Assembly (NCBI RefSeq): GCF_010728725.1
Contig: NZ_AP022606.1
Coordinates: 2,914,001-2,978,000 of the forward strand
DNA from: Mycobacterium branderi
GTDB lineage: Bacteria > Actinomycetota > Actinomycetes > Mycobacteriales > Mycobacteriaceae
Reading direction: 5' to 3'
Length of the DNA stretch: 64,000 nucleotides
In this document: positions 21,435 to 31,696 of the stretch, in pieces
Position numbering within the stretch: position 1 is the stretch's first letter
Layout of the letters: every line of letters begins with the position of its first letter
Program-made: the position numbers and the translations under genes
The notes under the pieces: generated by a model
What the model was told of the DNA's origin: nothing
The model's database searches: none
What the model saw: the letters and a program-made list of their open reading frames with translations, nothing else

Positions 21435-22583
21435 TCAGTGCTTGGTCGGATCGAGGCCCAACGACATACCGGCCAGCCCTCGCCGCCGCGACGACAGGGC
21501 GTCGGCGACCCGGCGCAGTTCCTTGCCCACCGCCGAATCCGGCGCGCTGAGCACGATCGGCACGCCGGAGTCGCCGGCGGTCACCAGCGCGGGATCCAGC
21601 GGGATCTGCCCCAGCAGCGGCACGTCGGCGCCGACCGCGCGGGACAGCCGTTCGGCCACCTGCTGGCCGCCGCCCTCGCCGAACACCTGCAGCTGCGAAC
21701 CGTCGGGCAGCATCAGCCAGGACATGTTCTCCACCACGCCGACGATGCGCTGACGGGTCTGCAAGGCGATGCTGCCCGCGCGTTCGGCGACTTCGGCCGC
21801 CGCGTGTTGCGGTGTGGTCACGACCAGGATTTCGGCGTTGGGGATCAGCTGCGCCACCGAGATGGCGATGTCGCCGGTGCCCGGCGGTAAGTCGAGCAGC
21901 AGCACGTCGAGATCGCCCCAGTAGACGTCGGCGAGGAACTGCTGCAACGCCCGGTGCAGCATCGGCCCGCGCCACACCACCGGGGTGTTCCCCTGGGTGA
22001 ACATCGCGATCGAAATCACCCGCACGTCATGGGCGATCGGCGGCAGGATCATCGATTCGACTTGCGTGGGCCGGTCGGTGGTGCCCATCATCCGGGGGAC
22101 CGAATGGCCGTGGATGTCGGCGTCGAGCACGCCCACCGACAAGCCGCGCGCGGCCATCGCCGCGGCTAGGTTGACCGTGACCGTCGACTTACCGACGCCG
22201 CCCTTACCGGAGGCGACCGCATAGACCCGAGTCAGCGACCCCGGCTGGGCGAACGGGATGACCGGCTCACGGGCGTCGCCGCGCAGCTGCTTGCGCAGTT
22301 CGGTGCGCTGCTCGTCGCTCATCACGTCCAGGCCGACGGTGACCGCGCCGGTTCCGGGCACGTCGGCGACCGCCTGGGCGACCCGCTCGCTGATTTCCGT
22401 TTTCTTCGGGCACGCGGCCGTGGTCAGGTAGACCTCTACATGCACGGCGCCGTTCGGCCCGACGTCAACGCTCTTGACCATCCCGAGTTCGGTGATCGGG
22501 CGCCGCAGTTCGGGGTCGATCACCTTGGCCAGCGCCGCGCGGATCGCGGCCGTGAGGTCGGCGTCGTCGTGGGTTTCAGACAT
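21435..22583 (-). CDS. mrp: Mrp/ApbC-family iron-sulfur carrier ATPase
   Basis: Mrp proteins are P-loop ATPases that carry iron-sulfur clusters to apoproteins. The 382-residue protein has an N-terminal MIP18/DUF59 domain (about residues 5-80, DPELRRPITELGMVKSV) and the deviant Walker A GKGGVGKST near 123-131. ATG 22583 (MSETHDDADLT) was chosen; the frame extends upstream with unlikely arginine-rich sequence. It converges on tatB with an 11-bp gap and is separated from the transglycosylase-like gene by 25 bp. Confidence 0.92.
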   Translation of the reverse strand: MSETHDDADLTAAIRAALAKVIDPELRRPITELGMVKSVDVGPNGAVHVEVYLTTAACPKKTEISERVAQAVADVPGTGAVTVGLDVMSDEQRTELRKQLRGDAREPVIPFAQPGSLTRVYAVASGKGGVGKSTVTVNLAAAMAARGLSVGVLDADIHGHSVPRMMGTTDRPTQVESMILPPIAHDVRVISIAMFTQGNTPVVWRGPMLHRALQQFLADVYWGDLDVLLLDLPPGTGDIAISVAQLIPNAEILVVTTPQHAAAEVAERAGSIALQTRQRIVGVVENMSWLMLPDGSQLQVFGEGGGQQVAERLSRAVGADVPLLGQIPLDPALVTAGDSGVPIVLSAPDSAVGKELRRVADALSSRRRGLAGMSLGLDPTKH

Positions 22584-22608
22584 CACCGCCGAGTGTAGGC
22601 GGCGTCGG

Positions 22609-24090
22609 TCAGTTGGCCGGACCTGGCAGGGGGCCCGGGCCCGACGCGGGGTTGGTCGCCGCCGGAGGCTGCGGTGCGCCCTGCTGGGGTGGACCCGGCG
22701 CGGCGGGCGGGGCGCCGACCTGCGGGCCGGCCGCCGGCGGGGCCGCAGGTGATCCGGGTGCTGCCACCCCCGGGGGCGCGGGAGGCAGACCGGCCGGCGG
22801 CGGCGCAACCAACGGTGGTTGGCCGGGCTGCTGGCCGGGCACCGCCTCCTGCGGCCCGATGCAGATCACCGTGCAGCTCGACGAGCGGGCAGGCAGCTGT
22901 TGCTGTTGTTGCTGCGCCCACGGCCACATCGGCTGCTGGCCGGCGGCGGCGGATTGGCTAAGGTCGATCAGCGGCATCTGCGCCAGCGGGTCGGTCGAGG
23001 GCAGGCCGTGGATGTTGAGCGGCAGCCCGGGCCCGATGCCCTCGGCATTCTCCAGGTGTTCCAGATGCATGTCGGCCAGCGGCGGCGGGGCTCCTGTGAG
23101 CGGCGGCAAGTCGACCGGCACCACGCCGGTGGCATAGGCAGCCGCCCAGCCCAACACGTTCTGCGCGTAGGGCATCGAGTTGTTGTAACGCAAGATCGCG
23201 GACAGCACCTGCGACGAGTCGCGCAGGTCCAATCCGCCGCTGCACAGATAGCGGGCCGCGGCCAGCGTGGAGTCGTAGAGGTTCTGCGGATCGGCGACGC
23301 CGTCGCCGTCGCCGTCGGAGGCATACCGCGCCCAGGTGCCGGGCAGGAACTGCATCGGCCCCATCGCGCGCGCGAACGTGACCCGGCCCGGCGCTGTGCT
23401 TTGGACAATGACCTCGTTTCCGGGCAACGTGCCGTCGAGGGCGGGGCCATAGATCGGCCGCACCGCCGTGCCGCGCGCGTCCGTGGCACCGCCGTTGGCA
23501 TGCATCGATTCGATGCGGCCGATCCCCGCCAGCAGGTTCCAGCTGATCCCGCATGCCGGGGCGTTTGCGGCCATGATCCGCTCCGCGTTGCGGTACGCGG
23601 ACAGCGCCATCGACGGAATCCCCAGGGCGCCAGGCGAATTCACCACGACGGTCGGCGGCGGCGCCGACACGGTGGCCGCCGCGATGTGGAAGGCCTTGAG
23701 GGGCCGCACCAGCGAGACGACCATCGGGCCCGACGGGTCACTGGAGACCGGCGCGACCGCGGCAACCGGGGTGATGCCGGCATTGCGCACCGTTGGCATC
23801 GGCGCGCGGAAGGGTGGGGCGGCGGCGCCCACGGCTCCGGCGAAAACCAGTGCGACGATCACGGCCACACCGAAGACCGGGGTCTGCGTCACACCGCTGA
23901 GCTGCCGCGGCAGCGCCGCTCTGAATACCGGGGCCTGGGTCAGACGGCGCAGCTGCCGTCGCACCATTGCAAGGGCCGGGTGTGCACCCCAGCGTCCCCC
24001 TATGCGCACTCGACCGTCCTTGAGTATTCGAGCCTTATCCGGGCGCTCCCGACGCCCGAAGTGGGCCTCGTGAACTAAGTCACCATACAT
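22609..24090 (-). CDS. Membrane-anchored lytic transglycosylase-like protein (Rv1230c-like)
   Basis: A 493-residue protein if ATG 24090 is used; GTG 24009 would remove 27 residues. It has a basic N-terminus and one membrane segment (about 72-94). An SLT/MltB-type domain covers about 165-325, with the catalytic-type glutamate in GIGRIESMHAN near 190-200, MGPMQFLPGTW and SDGDGDGVADPQNLYD. A Pro/Ala/Gly-rich tail of about 100 residues contains a run of six glutamines. It is predicted to act on peptidoglycan outside the membrane. It overlaps no neighbour. Confidence 0.82.
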   Translation of the reverse strand: MYGDLVHEAHFGRRERPDKARILKDGRVRIGGRWGAHPALAMVRRQLRRLTQAPVFRAALPRQLSGVTQTPVFGVAVIVALVFAGAVGAAAPPFRAPMPTVRNAGITPVAAVAPVSSDPSGPMVVSLVRPLKAFHIAAATVSAPPPTVVVNSPGALGIPSMALSAYRNAERIMAANAPACGISWNLLAGIGRIESMHANGGATDARGTAVRPIYGPALDGTLPGNEVIVQSTAPGRVTFARAMGPMQFLPGTWARYASDGDGDGVADPQNLYDSTLAAARYLCSGGLDLRDSSQVLSAILRYNNSMPYAQNVLGWAAAYATGVVPVDLPPLTGAPPPLADMHLEHLENAEGIGPGLPLNIHGLPSTDPLAQMPLIDLSQSAAAGQQPMWPWAQQQQQQLPARSSSCTVICIGPQEAVPGQQPGQPPLVAPPPAGLPPAPPGVAAPGSPAAPPAAGPQVGAPPAAPGPPQQGAPQPPAATNPASGPGPLPGPAN

Positions 24091-24151
24091 AACAGTTGTG
24101 ACCGCTGTGGCGGCAATGGCGGAGTATGTGATCGCAGATTCCGCGCGATCG

Positions 24152-24172
24152 CGCCGCGCTTGCGATCGCGCT
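24152..24172. repeat. Partial copy of the 39-bp repeat core
   Basis: The 21-bp sequence at 24152-24172 is identical to 24206-24226, 54 bp away in the same orientation. It matches the right half of the 39-bp repeat at 24185-24223. The gene-free interval 24091-24225 is thus largely repeat-derived. Confidence 0.65.
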
Positions 24173-24184
24173 GGGCTGTTGAGC

Positions 24185-24223
24185 GCGACCCGCTGCGCCC
24201 GGCTTCGCCGCGCTTGCGATCGC
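24185..24223 (-). repeat. 39-bp repeat, intergenic copy
   Basis: This segment is the exact reverse complement of 33112-33150 over all 39 bases (left end gcgacccgctgcgcccggct, right end gcgcttgcgatcgc). Homology stops abruptly at both ends. It lies just downstream of the DUF1003 gene's stop codon, in the interval before the transglycosylase-like gene. Confidence 0.75.
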
Positions 24224-24225
24224 GC

Positions 24226-24762
24226 TCAGGATTTCCTGGCGCGGCCGTCTACACCGTCACCCGTGCCCGCCGGCTCGCTGATGTCGGCCTGGCGATCTTC
24301 CAGCAGGCTTCGCAGGCTCTCCAGTTCGTGGCGCAGGTAATCGCGGGTCTTGGCCACCTCGCCGATCGCCAGCCGCAACGCGGCCAGCTCGCGGGCCAGG
24401 TATTCGGTGTCGGCCTTGGTCTGGGCGGCGCGCCGACGATCCTCTTCGAGCGCTACCCGGTCGCGGTTCTCCTGCCGATTCTGGGCCAGCAGAATCAGCG
24501 GCGCGGCATACGCGGCCTGGGTCGAGAACGCCAGGTTGAGCAGGATGAACGGGTAAGGGTCCCAGCGCAGCCCGACCGCGAAAACGTTCAGCGCAATCCA
24601 GGCCACCACCACGACGGTCTGCAGCAACAGGTAGCGGCCAGTGCCGAAGAACCGGGCAACCGATTCGGTGACCTGACCCACTGCCTCGGGATCCACCCGC
24701 GGCGCGAGCGTGCGCGACGTGCGTGGCGTGTACAACCGCGCCCGCGCCGACGTTTTACTCAC
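24226..24762 (-). CDS. DUF1003 membrane protein (Rv1231c-like)
   Basis: A 178-residue protein with two adjacent membrane segments (about residues 38-80, around the conserved PYPFILLNLAFSTQAAYAAP motif of DUF1003) and a C-terminal coiled-coil region rich in Arg, Glu and Leu (about 85-160). Its function is unknown. GTG 24762 overlaps the stop of the upstream MgtE-N/CBS gene by 4 bp, so the two are almost certainly co-translated and may form a complex. Repeat DNA begins right at its stop codon. Confidence 0.85.
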   Translation of the reverse strand: MSKTSARARLYTPRTSRTLAPRVDPEAVGQVTESVARFFGTGRYLLLQTVVVVAWIALNVFAVGLRWDPYPFILLNLAFSTQAAYAAPLILLAQNRQENRDRVALEEDRRRAAQTKADTEYLARELAALRLAIGEVAKTRDYLRHELESLRSLLEDRQADISEPAGTGDGVDGRARKS

Positions 24763-26054
24763 GACGCTCCTCCGGCCACATCCAGCGCCGGCTCCTCGCT
24801 GCTGGCCCGCCAGTCGTGCGGCAATAAGTGGTCGAGCACGTCGTCGACCGTCACCGCCCCCAGCAGGTGGTTCTGCTCGTCGACGACCGGGCCGCAGACC
24901 AGGTTGTACGCCGCGAAGTAGCGCGTCACCGCGGGCAGTGAGGTGTCCGGTGTCAGGCGGGGCAGATCGGTGTCGACGATGCCGCCGGTCAACGCGGCCG
25001 GCGGCTCGCGCAGCAGCCGCTGCAGGTGCACACAACCCAGGTACTGACCGGTCGGGGTGGCGGTCGGCGGGCGCACCACGAAGACCAGCGACGACAACGC
25101 CGGAGTCAGGTCGGGATCGCGGACCCGGGCCAGCGCCTCGGCGACCGACGTGTCCGGTGTCAGCACCACCGGATCGGATGTCATCAAGCCGCCCGCGCTG
25201 TCGGGGGAGTGGGTCAGCAGCCGTCGTACCGGATCGGACTCGTCGGGATCCATCCGGCGCAGCAACACCTCCGCCTCGGTGGGGTTCATCATGCCGAGCA
25301 AGTCGGCGGCGTCGTCGGGATCCATCTCCTCGAGCACCATTGCGGCCCGTTCGGTGCCCAGCTGCGTCAGCACGTCGGCCTGGTCCTCCTCGGGCAGTTC
25401 CTGCAGGATGTCCGCCAGCCGGTCGTCGTCGAGCGCCTTGACCACCTCGTAGCGCCGCTTGGGCGGCAGCTCACGCAGGGCGTCGGCCACCTCGATCGGC
25501 CGCCCCTCCTCGAACTGGTGCAGCAGCTGCGCCACGCCCTGCCCGGGCATCGCCAGCGCGGAGGGCGTCAGGCCAATCACGTTGTGCCAGTCGACGACGT
25601 AGACGCCGCCACGCCGACCCAGCCGCCGCATGCTGCGCACGGCGACGCGGGTCACCATCCAGTCGCGGGTTCGGGTCTGTTCGATGCCGAGATCGGTGAT
25701 CACCACGTCGGTATCGGCCAGCTGCGGCAGTTCGGGATCGTTGACCCGCACCTTGGTGTCCAGAACCTGGCCCAGCACCAGCACTTCGCCCGGCCGCTGC
25801 TCGAACCGATGCAGCGACACGCTGGTGGTGTTCAACGTCACCGCGTTGGGCTCGATTGCGGCGACGCGTCCGATCGGCACGAAAATCCTTCGGCGCGAAG
25901 GCAATTCGACGACGAGGCCGAGCACGCGCGGCTGTTGGCGCACGATGCTGATGCTGACGACGACGTCGCGCACCCGGCCGAGCGACTCGCCCATCGGGCC
26001 CAGCACCAGCATTCGCGCCAGCCGTGCCACGTACACCCGGTTGATCGACGTCAT
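24759..26054 (-). CDS. MgtE N-terminal/CBS domain protein without transporter domain (Rv1232c-like)
   Basis: A 431-residue soluble protein with an N-terminal PRC-barrel-like region (about 10-90). The MgtE intracellular N-domain follows (about 170-280, with ELPPKRRYEVVKAL, ILQELPEEDQADVL and LEEMDPDDAADLL repeats), then two CBS domains (about 285-410). The five-helix MgtE magnesium channel that normally follows is missing; the protein ends after the second CBS. It is therefore likely a Mg2+- or nucleotide-sensing module rather than a transporter. The partner is probably the co-translated DUF1003 membrane protein. Confidence 0.85.
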   Translation of the reverse strand: MTSINRVYVARLARMLVLGPMGESLGRVRDVVVSISIVRQQPRVLGLVVELPSRRRIFVPIGRVAAIEPNAVTLNTTSVSLHRFEQRPGEVLVLGQVLDTKVRVNDPELPQLADTDVVITDLGIEQTRTRDWMVTRVAVRSMRRLGRRGGVYVVDWHNVIGLTPSALAMPGQGVAQLLHQFEEGRPIEVADALRELPPKRRYEVVKALDDDRLADILQELPEEDQADVLTQLGTERAAMVLEEMDPDDAADLLGMMNPTEAEVLLRRMDPDESDPVRRLLTHSPDSAGGLMTSDPVVLTPDTSVAEALARVRDPDLTPALSSLVFVVRPPTATPTGQYLGCVHLQRLLREPPAALTGGIVDTDLPRLTPDTSLPAVTRYFAAYNLVCGPVVDEQNHLLGAVTVDDVLDHLLPHDWRASSEEPALDVAGGAS

Positions 26055-26078
26055 GGTTCAAACTGTAGGAGTGAAACG

Positions 26079-27035
26079 GTGAATAACGCCTATCGACCCC
26101 GCCGGACCTGCCTGTCGGTTCCCGGTAGTAGCCAGAAGATGATCGACAAGGCCAAGGGATTGCCGGCCGACGAGGTCTTTCTCGACCTCGAAGATGCCGT
26201 CGCACCGGACGCCAAGGAACCGGCCCGCAGCCGGGTGGCCGCTGCGCTCGCCGAGCCGGGGTGGGCCGGGCAGTTGCGTGGCGTGCGAGTCAACGGCTGG
26301 ACGACGCCGTGGACCCACGCCGACGTCATCGAGGTGGTCTCGGCCGCGGGCCCGCAACTCGATGTCGTTGTGCTGCCGAAGGTTTCCGACGTCTCGCATG
26401 TCACCGCGCTGGATCTGCTGCTGACCCAGTTGGAAACCATCCACGGACTCCCGGTGGGCGGCATCGGCATCGACGCGCAGATCGAAGACGCCCGCGGCCT
26501 GCTCAACGTTGACGCGATCGCTGCTGTCCCGCGGGTGCAGGCCCTGGTGCTGGGTCCGGCGGACCTGATGGCCAGCCTCAACATGCGCACGCTGGTCGTC
26601 GGCGAGCAGCCCGAGGGCTACGACGTCGGCGATGCCTACCACCACGCGCTGATGACGATTCTGGTGGCGGCGCGCGCGCACGGCATCGCCGCCGTCGACG
26701 GGCCGTACCTGAAGGTGCGCGATGTCGAGGCCTTCCGGCGGGTGGCGGGCCGGTCGGCGGCGCTGGGCTACGACGGCAAATGGGTCCTGCATCCCGACCA
26801 GATCGCGGCCGGCAACGAGATCTTCAGCCCGCGCCAGGACGAGTACGACCACGCCGAGCTGATCCTGGAAGCGTACGAATGGCACACCTCGAGTGCCGGT
26901 GGCGCCCGCGGCGCGGTGATGCTCGGCGACGAGATGATCGACGAGGCCAGCCGCAAAATGGCATTGGTGATCGCGGCCAAGGGACGCGCGGCGGGCATGC
27001 AGCGCCGGTCGGATCCGTTCGTTCCGCCTGCCTAA
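26079..27035 (+). CDS. CitE-like/HpcH-HpaI family CoA-ester lyase
   Basis: A 318-residue TIM-barrel protein of the citrate lyase beta/malyl-CoA lyase family. The N-terminal RRTCLSVPGSSQKMIDKA signature is near residues 6-23, the metal-binding region DEVFLDLEDAV near 30-40, and an Arg/Gln/Glu active-site region IDAQIEDARGLLN near 132-144. Alone, without citrate lyase alpha and gamma subunits, such proteins cleave or form malyl-, methylmalyl- or citramalyl-CoA; the exact substrate is unresolved. It starts at GTG 26079, divergent from the MgtE-N/CBS gene with a 24-bp gap. I do not recall it at this position in M. tuberculosis. Confidence 0.85.
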   Translation: MNNAYRPRRTCLSVPGSSQKMIDKAKGLPADEVFLDLEDAVAPDAKEPARSRVAAALAEPGWAGQLRGVRVNGWTTPWTHADVIEVVSAAGPQLDVVVLPKVSDVSHVTALDLLLTQLETIHGLPVGGIGIDAQIEDARGLLNVDAIAAVPRVQALVLGPADLMASLNMRTLVVGEQPEGYDVGDAYHHALMTILVAARAHGIAAVDGPYLKVRDVEAFRRVAGRSAALGYDGKWVLHPDQIAAGNEIFSPRQDEYDHAELILEAYEWHTSSAGGARGAVMLGDEMIDEASRKMALVIAAKGRAAGMQRRSDPFVPPA

Positions 27036-27036
27036 C

Positions 27037-27474
27037 TCAAGAGCGGGTCATGATGCTCAGGCCCACAAACAAAAGCCCGATGATGGCCAGCACCAGCAGC
27101 GCGAAGATGGCCGCACCCACCGCAATGCCGGCGATCGCCAGCCCGCGGCCCTGTTGGTGGGTGTGCTTGATCTGGTTGAGCGCGACGACGCCCAGCACGA
27201 CGCCGACCAGCGGGATCAGCAAACCGAGGTAGCAGAAGAACGTCAGCGGTACACCCAGGAAGATGCCGGCGATCGACGTGGTCAGCGACGCGATCGCCAG
27301 ACCGTTCGTTCCTGCCGGGCCGTAGGGGTATCCCGGTGGGCCGCCGTACCCGAACGGACCACCCGGATACGGCGGTGGTGGCGGATACACCGGATAGTTC
27401 ACCGGCGGGTTGGGGTCGACGGGGTTCCACGGGTATTGCTCTTCGCCCGGGTACGGCTGGTTGGGGCCGGTCAC
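27037..27474 (-). CDS. DUF4190-type small membrane protein, proline/tyrosine-rich N-terminus
   Basis: A 145-residue protein with about 60 N-terminal residues rich in Pro, Tyr and Gly, then two membrane segments flanking a QIKHTHQQGRGLAIAGI loop, the usual DUF4190 arrangement. Function unknown; the family is common in actinobacteria. GTG 27474 shares one base with the stop of the paralogous gene upstream, so they are co-translated. The stop lies one base from the convergent CitE-like gene's stop. Confidence 0.8.
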   Translation of the reverse strand: MTGPNQPYPGEEQYPWNPVDPNPPVNYPVYPPPPPYPGGPFGYGGPPGYPYGPAGTNGLAIASLTTSIAGIFLGVPLTFFCYLGLLIPLVGVVLGVVALNQIKHTHQQGRGLAIAGIAVGAAIFALLVLAIIGLLFVGLSIMTRS

Positions 27475-27809
27475 TAGCGCAACCGGACGGTCATGAAGAA
27501 AACGATGCCGACCACCAGGGTCCCGATGCCGACCACGATGCCGGTGACGGCCAGGCCGTAACCCTGCTGCCGAGTCTGCTTTATCTGGTTGACGGCGACG
27601 GTGCCCAACACAATGCCCACGATGGAGCCGACGCCGCACAGCAGGCCGACCAGCGACGCGACCAAGGAAGCTATCGCCAGGGTGTTGGTTCCGGGCTGTT
27701 CTGGATAGCCGTCGTAGCCGCCCTGCGGATAACCGGGCGGCCGGTAGGCCGGCGGCTGGTTGGGCCCGTCTGGCGCTCGCTCGCCGAACTCGCCGCCGGG
27801 AACTGTCAT
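27474..27809 (-). CDS. DUF4190-type small membrane protein, paralogue
   Basis: A 111-residue protein with the same build as its downstream neighbour: a Pro/Tyr/Gly-rich N-terminus, two membrane segments and a QIKQTRQQGYGLAVTGI loop. The two probably arose by tandem duplication. ATG 27809 was chosen; TTG 27818 in the same frame is weaker. It is divergent from the stress-protein gene with a 142-bp gap. Function unknown. Confidence 0.8.
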   Translation of the reverse strand: MTVPGGEFGERAPDGPNQPPAYRPPGYPQGGYDGYPEQPGTNTLAIASLVASLVGLLCGVGSIVGIVLGTVAVNQIKQTRQQGYGLAVTGIVVGIGTLVVGIVFFMTVRLR

Positions 27810-27951
27810 GGCGTTCAACCTAAACGATGCGGGCGACGGGCGGCCCGGACTGGCAGAGCCCGCCTGCGGCGCGAGCCTCTACCGTATGTGCTGGTAGAAG
27901 ATCGAAGGCGGCCCGCTGCCACCCGGCACGTCGGCAGAGGAGAATAACAGC

Positions 27952-28479
27952 ATGACCAGCCCTTACCAGCCCGGACAGGTTCCCGGCTCCACACCCGCCA
28001 CCCCGGCGGCCGGGCGGCGTGGCGCACCCGGACTGCCGACCCCGCCCAAAGGCTGGCCGGTTGGGTCGTACCCCACCTATGCGGAAGCGCAGCGAGCCGT
28101 CGACTACCTGTCCGAGCGAGCATTTCCGGTGCAGCAGGTAACGATCGTCGGTGTCGACTTGATGCAGGTCGAACGGGTCACCGGCCGGCTGACCTGGCCG
28201 AAGGTTCTCGGTGGCGGCGTCTTGAGCGGCGCCTGGTTGGGGCTGTTCATCGGCTTGGTGCTGGGGTTTTTCAGCCCCAACCCGTGGGCGGCGCTGGCCA
28301 CCGGTCTGATCGCCGGGGTTTTCTTCGGCCTGATCACGTCGGCGGTGCCCTATGCGATGGCGCGTGGCACCCGGGATTTCAGTTCGACGATGCAACTGGT
28401 CGCCGGCCGCTACGACGTGCTGTGCGATCCGCAAAACGCCGAGAAAGCCCGCGACCTGCTCGCCCGCCTGGCGATCTGA
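27952..28479 (+). CDS. General stress protein 17M-like membrane protein (Rv1234-like)
   Basis: A 175-residue protein with a proline-rich N-terminus. A YflT/general-stress-protein domain (GSYPTYAEAQRAVDYLSER, about residues 38-56, through the VTIVG strand) is followed by a glycine-rich double membrane hairpin (about 83-135) and a C-terminal segment, YDVLCDPQNAEKARDLLARL. Function unknown. It is preceded by a GGCAGAGGAG ribosome-binding site and sits 96 bp upstream of lpqY in the same orientation, so co-transcription with the trehalose importer is possible. Confidence 0.82.
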   Translation: MTSPYQPGQVPGSTPATPAAGRRGAPGLPTPPKGWPVGSYPTYAEAQRAVDYLSERAFPVQQVTIVGVDLMQVERVTGRLTWPKVLGGGVLSGAWLGLFIGLVLGFFSPNPWAALATGLIAGVFFGLITSAVPYAMARGTRDFSSTMQLVAGRYDVLCDPQNAEKARDLLARLAI

Positions 28480-30849
<2,370 letters not shown>

Positions 30850-30863
<14 letters not shown>

Positions 30864-31692
30864 GCGGATCGGCACACGGCGCGCGACCGCCTGGGTGGTG
30901 GCCGACGCGCTGGTGGTGATCTATGCGCTGTTCCCGGTGTTGTGGATCTTGTCGCTGTCGCTCAAGCCGACGTCAACGGTCAAAGACGGCAAGCTGATCC
31001 CGTCGTCGGTGACGTTCGACAACTATCGCGCTATTTTCCACGGAAACTTCTTCAGCTCGGCGTTGGTCAATTCGATTGGTATCGGCGCGATTACCACCGT
31101 GATCGCAGTGGTCATCGGCGCCATGGCTGCTTATGCGGTGGCGCGGCTGGATTTTCCCGGCAAAGGGCTGTTGATCGGCGCGGCGCTTTTGATCGCGATG
31201 TTTCCGCAAATTTCGCTTGTCACACCGATATTCGACATCGAACGCAGCGTCGGCCTGTTCGACACCTGGCCGGGGCTGATCATCCCGTACATCACTTTCG
31301 CGCTGCCGCTGGCCCTCTACACTCTGTCGGCGTTTTTCCGGGAGATCCCGTGGGATCTGGAGAAGGCGGCCAAGATGGACGGCGCCACACCGGGCCAGGC
31401 ATTCCGCAAGGTGATCGCGCCGCTGGCGGCGCCGGGAATCGTGACTGCGGCCATCCTGGTGTTCATCTTCGCCTGGAACGACCTGCTGCTCGCGCTGTCG
31501 TTGACCGCGACCAAGGCCGCGATCACCGCCCCGGTGGCCATTGCCAATTTCACCGGAAGTTCGCAATTCGAGGAGCCAACCGGATCAATCGCGGCCGGTG
31601 CGATGGTCATTACCGTCCCGATCATCGTTTTTGTTCTAATCTTCCAACGACGGATAGTTGCCGGATTGACGTCTGGCGCTGTGAAGGGATAG
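30850..31692 (+). CDS. sugB: Trehalose ABC importer permease SugB
   Basis: A 280-residue MalG-type permease with six membrane segments and the coupling motif [20 protein letters not shown] near residues 171-190. Together with SugA it forms the membrane channel for trehalose. Several close starts exist (ATG 30850, GTG 30856); the first gives a 14-bp overlap with sugA. The sequence is close to M. tuberculosis SugB over the whole length. Confidence 0.92.
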
Positions 31693-31696
31693 CTCG

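Noticed and set aside
22584..22808. Upstream extension of mrp
   Set aside because: The added 75 residues are mostly Arg and Pro with no family match; ATG 22583 opens the DUF59 domain.
22890..22920. Poly-glutamine run as a sign of assembly error or phase variation
   Set aside because: It consists of CAG/CAA codons within an in-frame low-complexity tail common in mycobacterial surface proteins; no frameshift is seen.
24091..24225. Possible CRISPR array or tandem repeat locus
   Set aside because: There are only two and a half related units with one spacing, no regular spacers and no cas genes.
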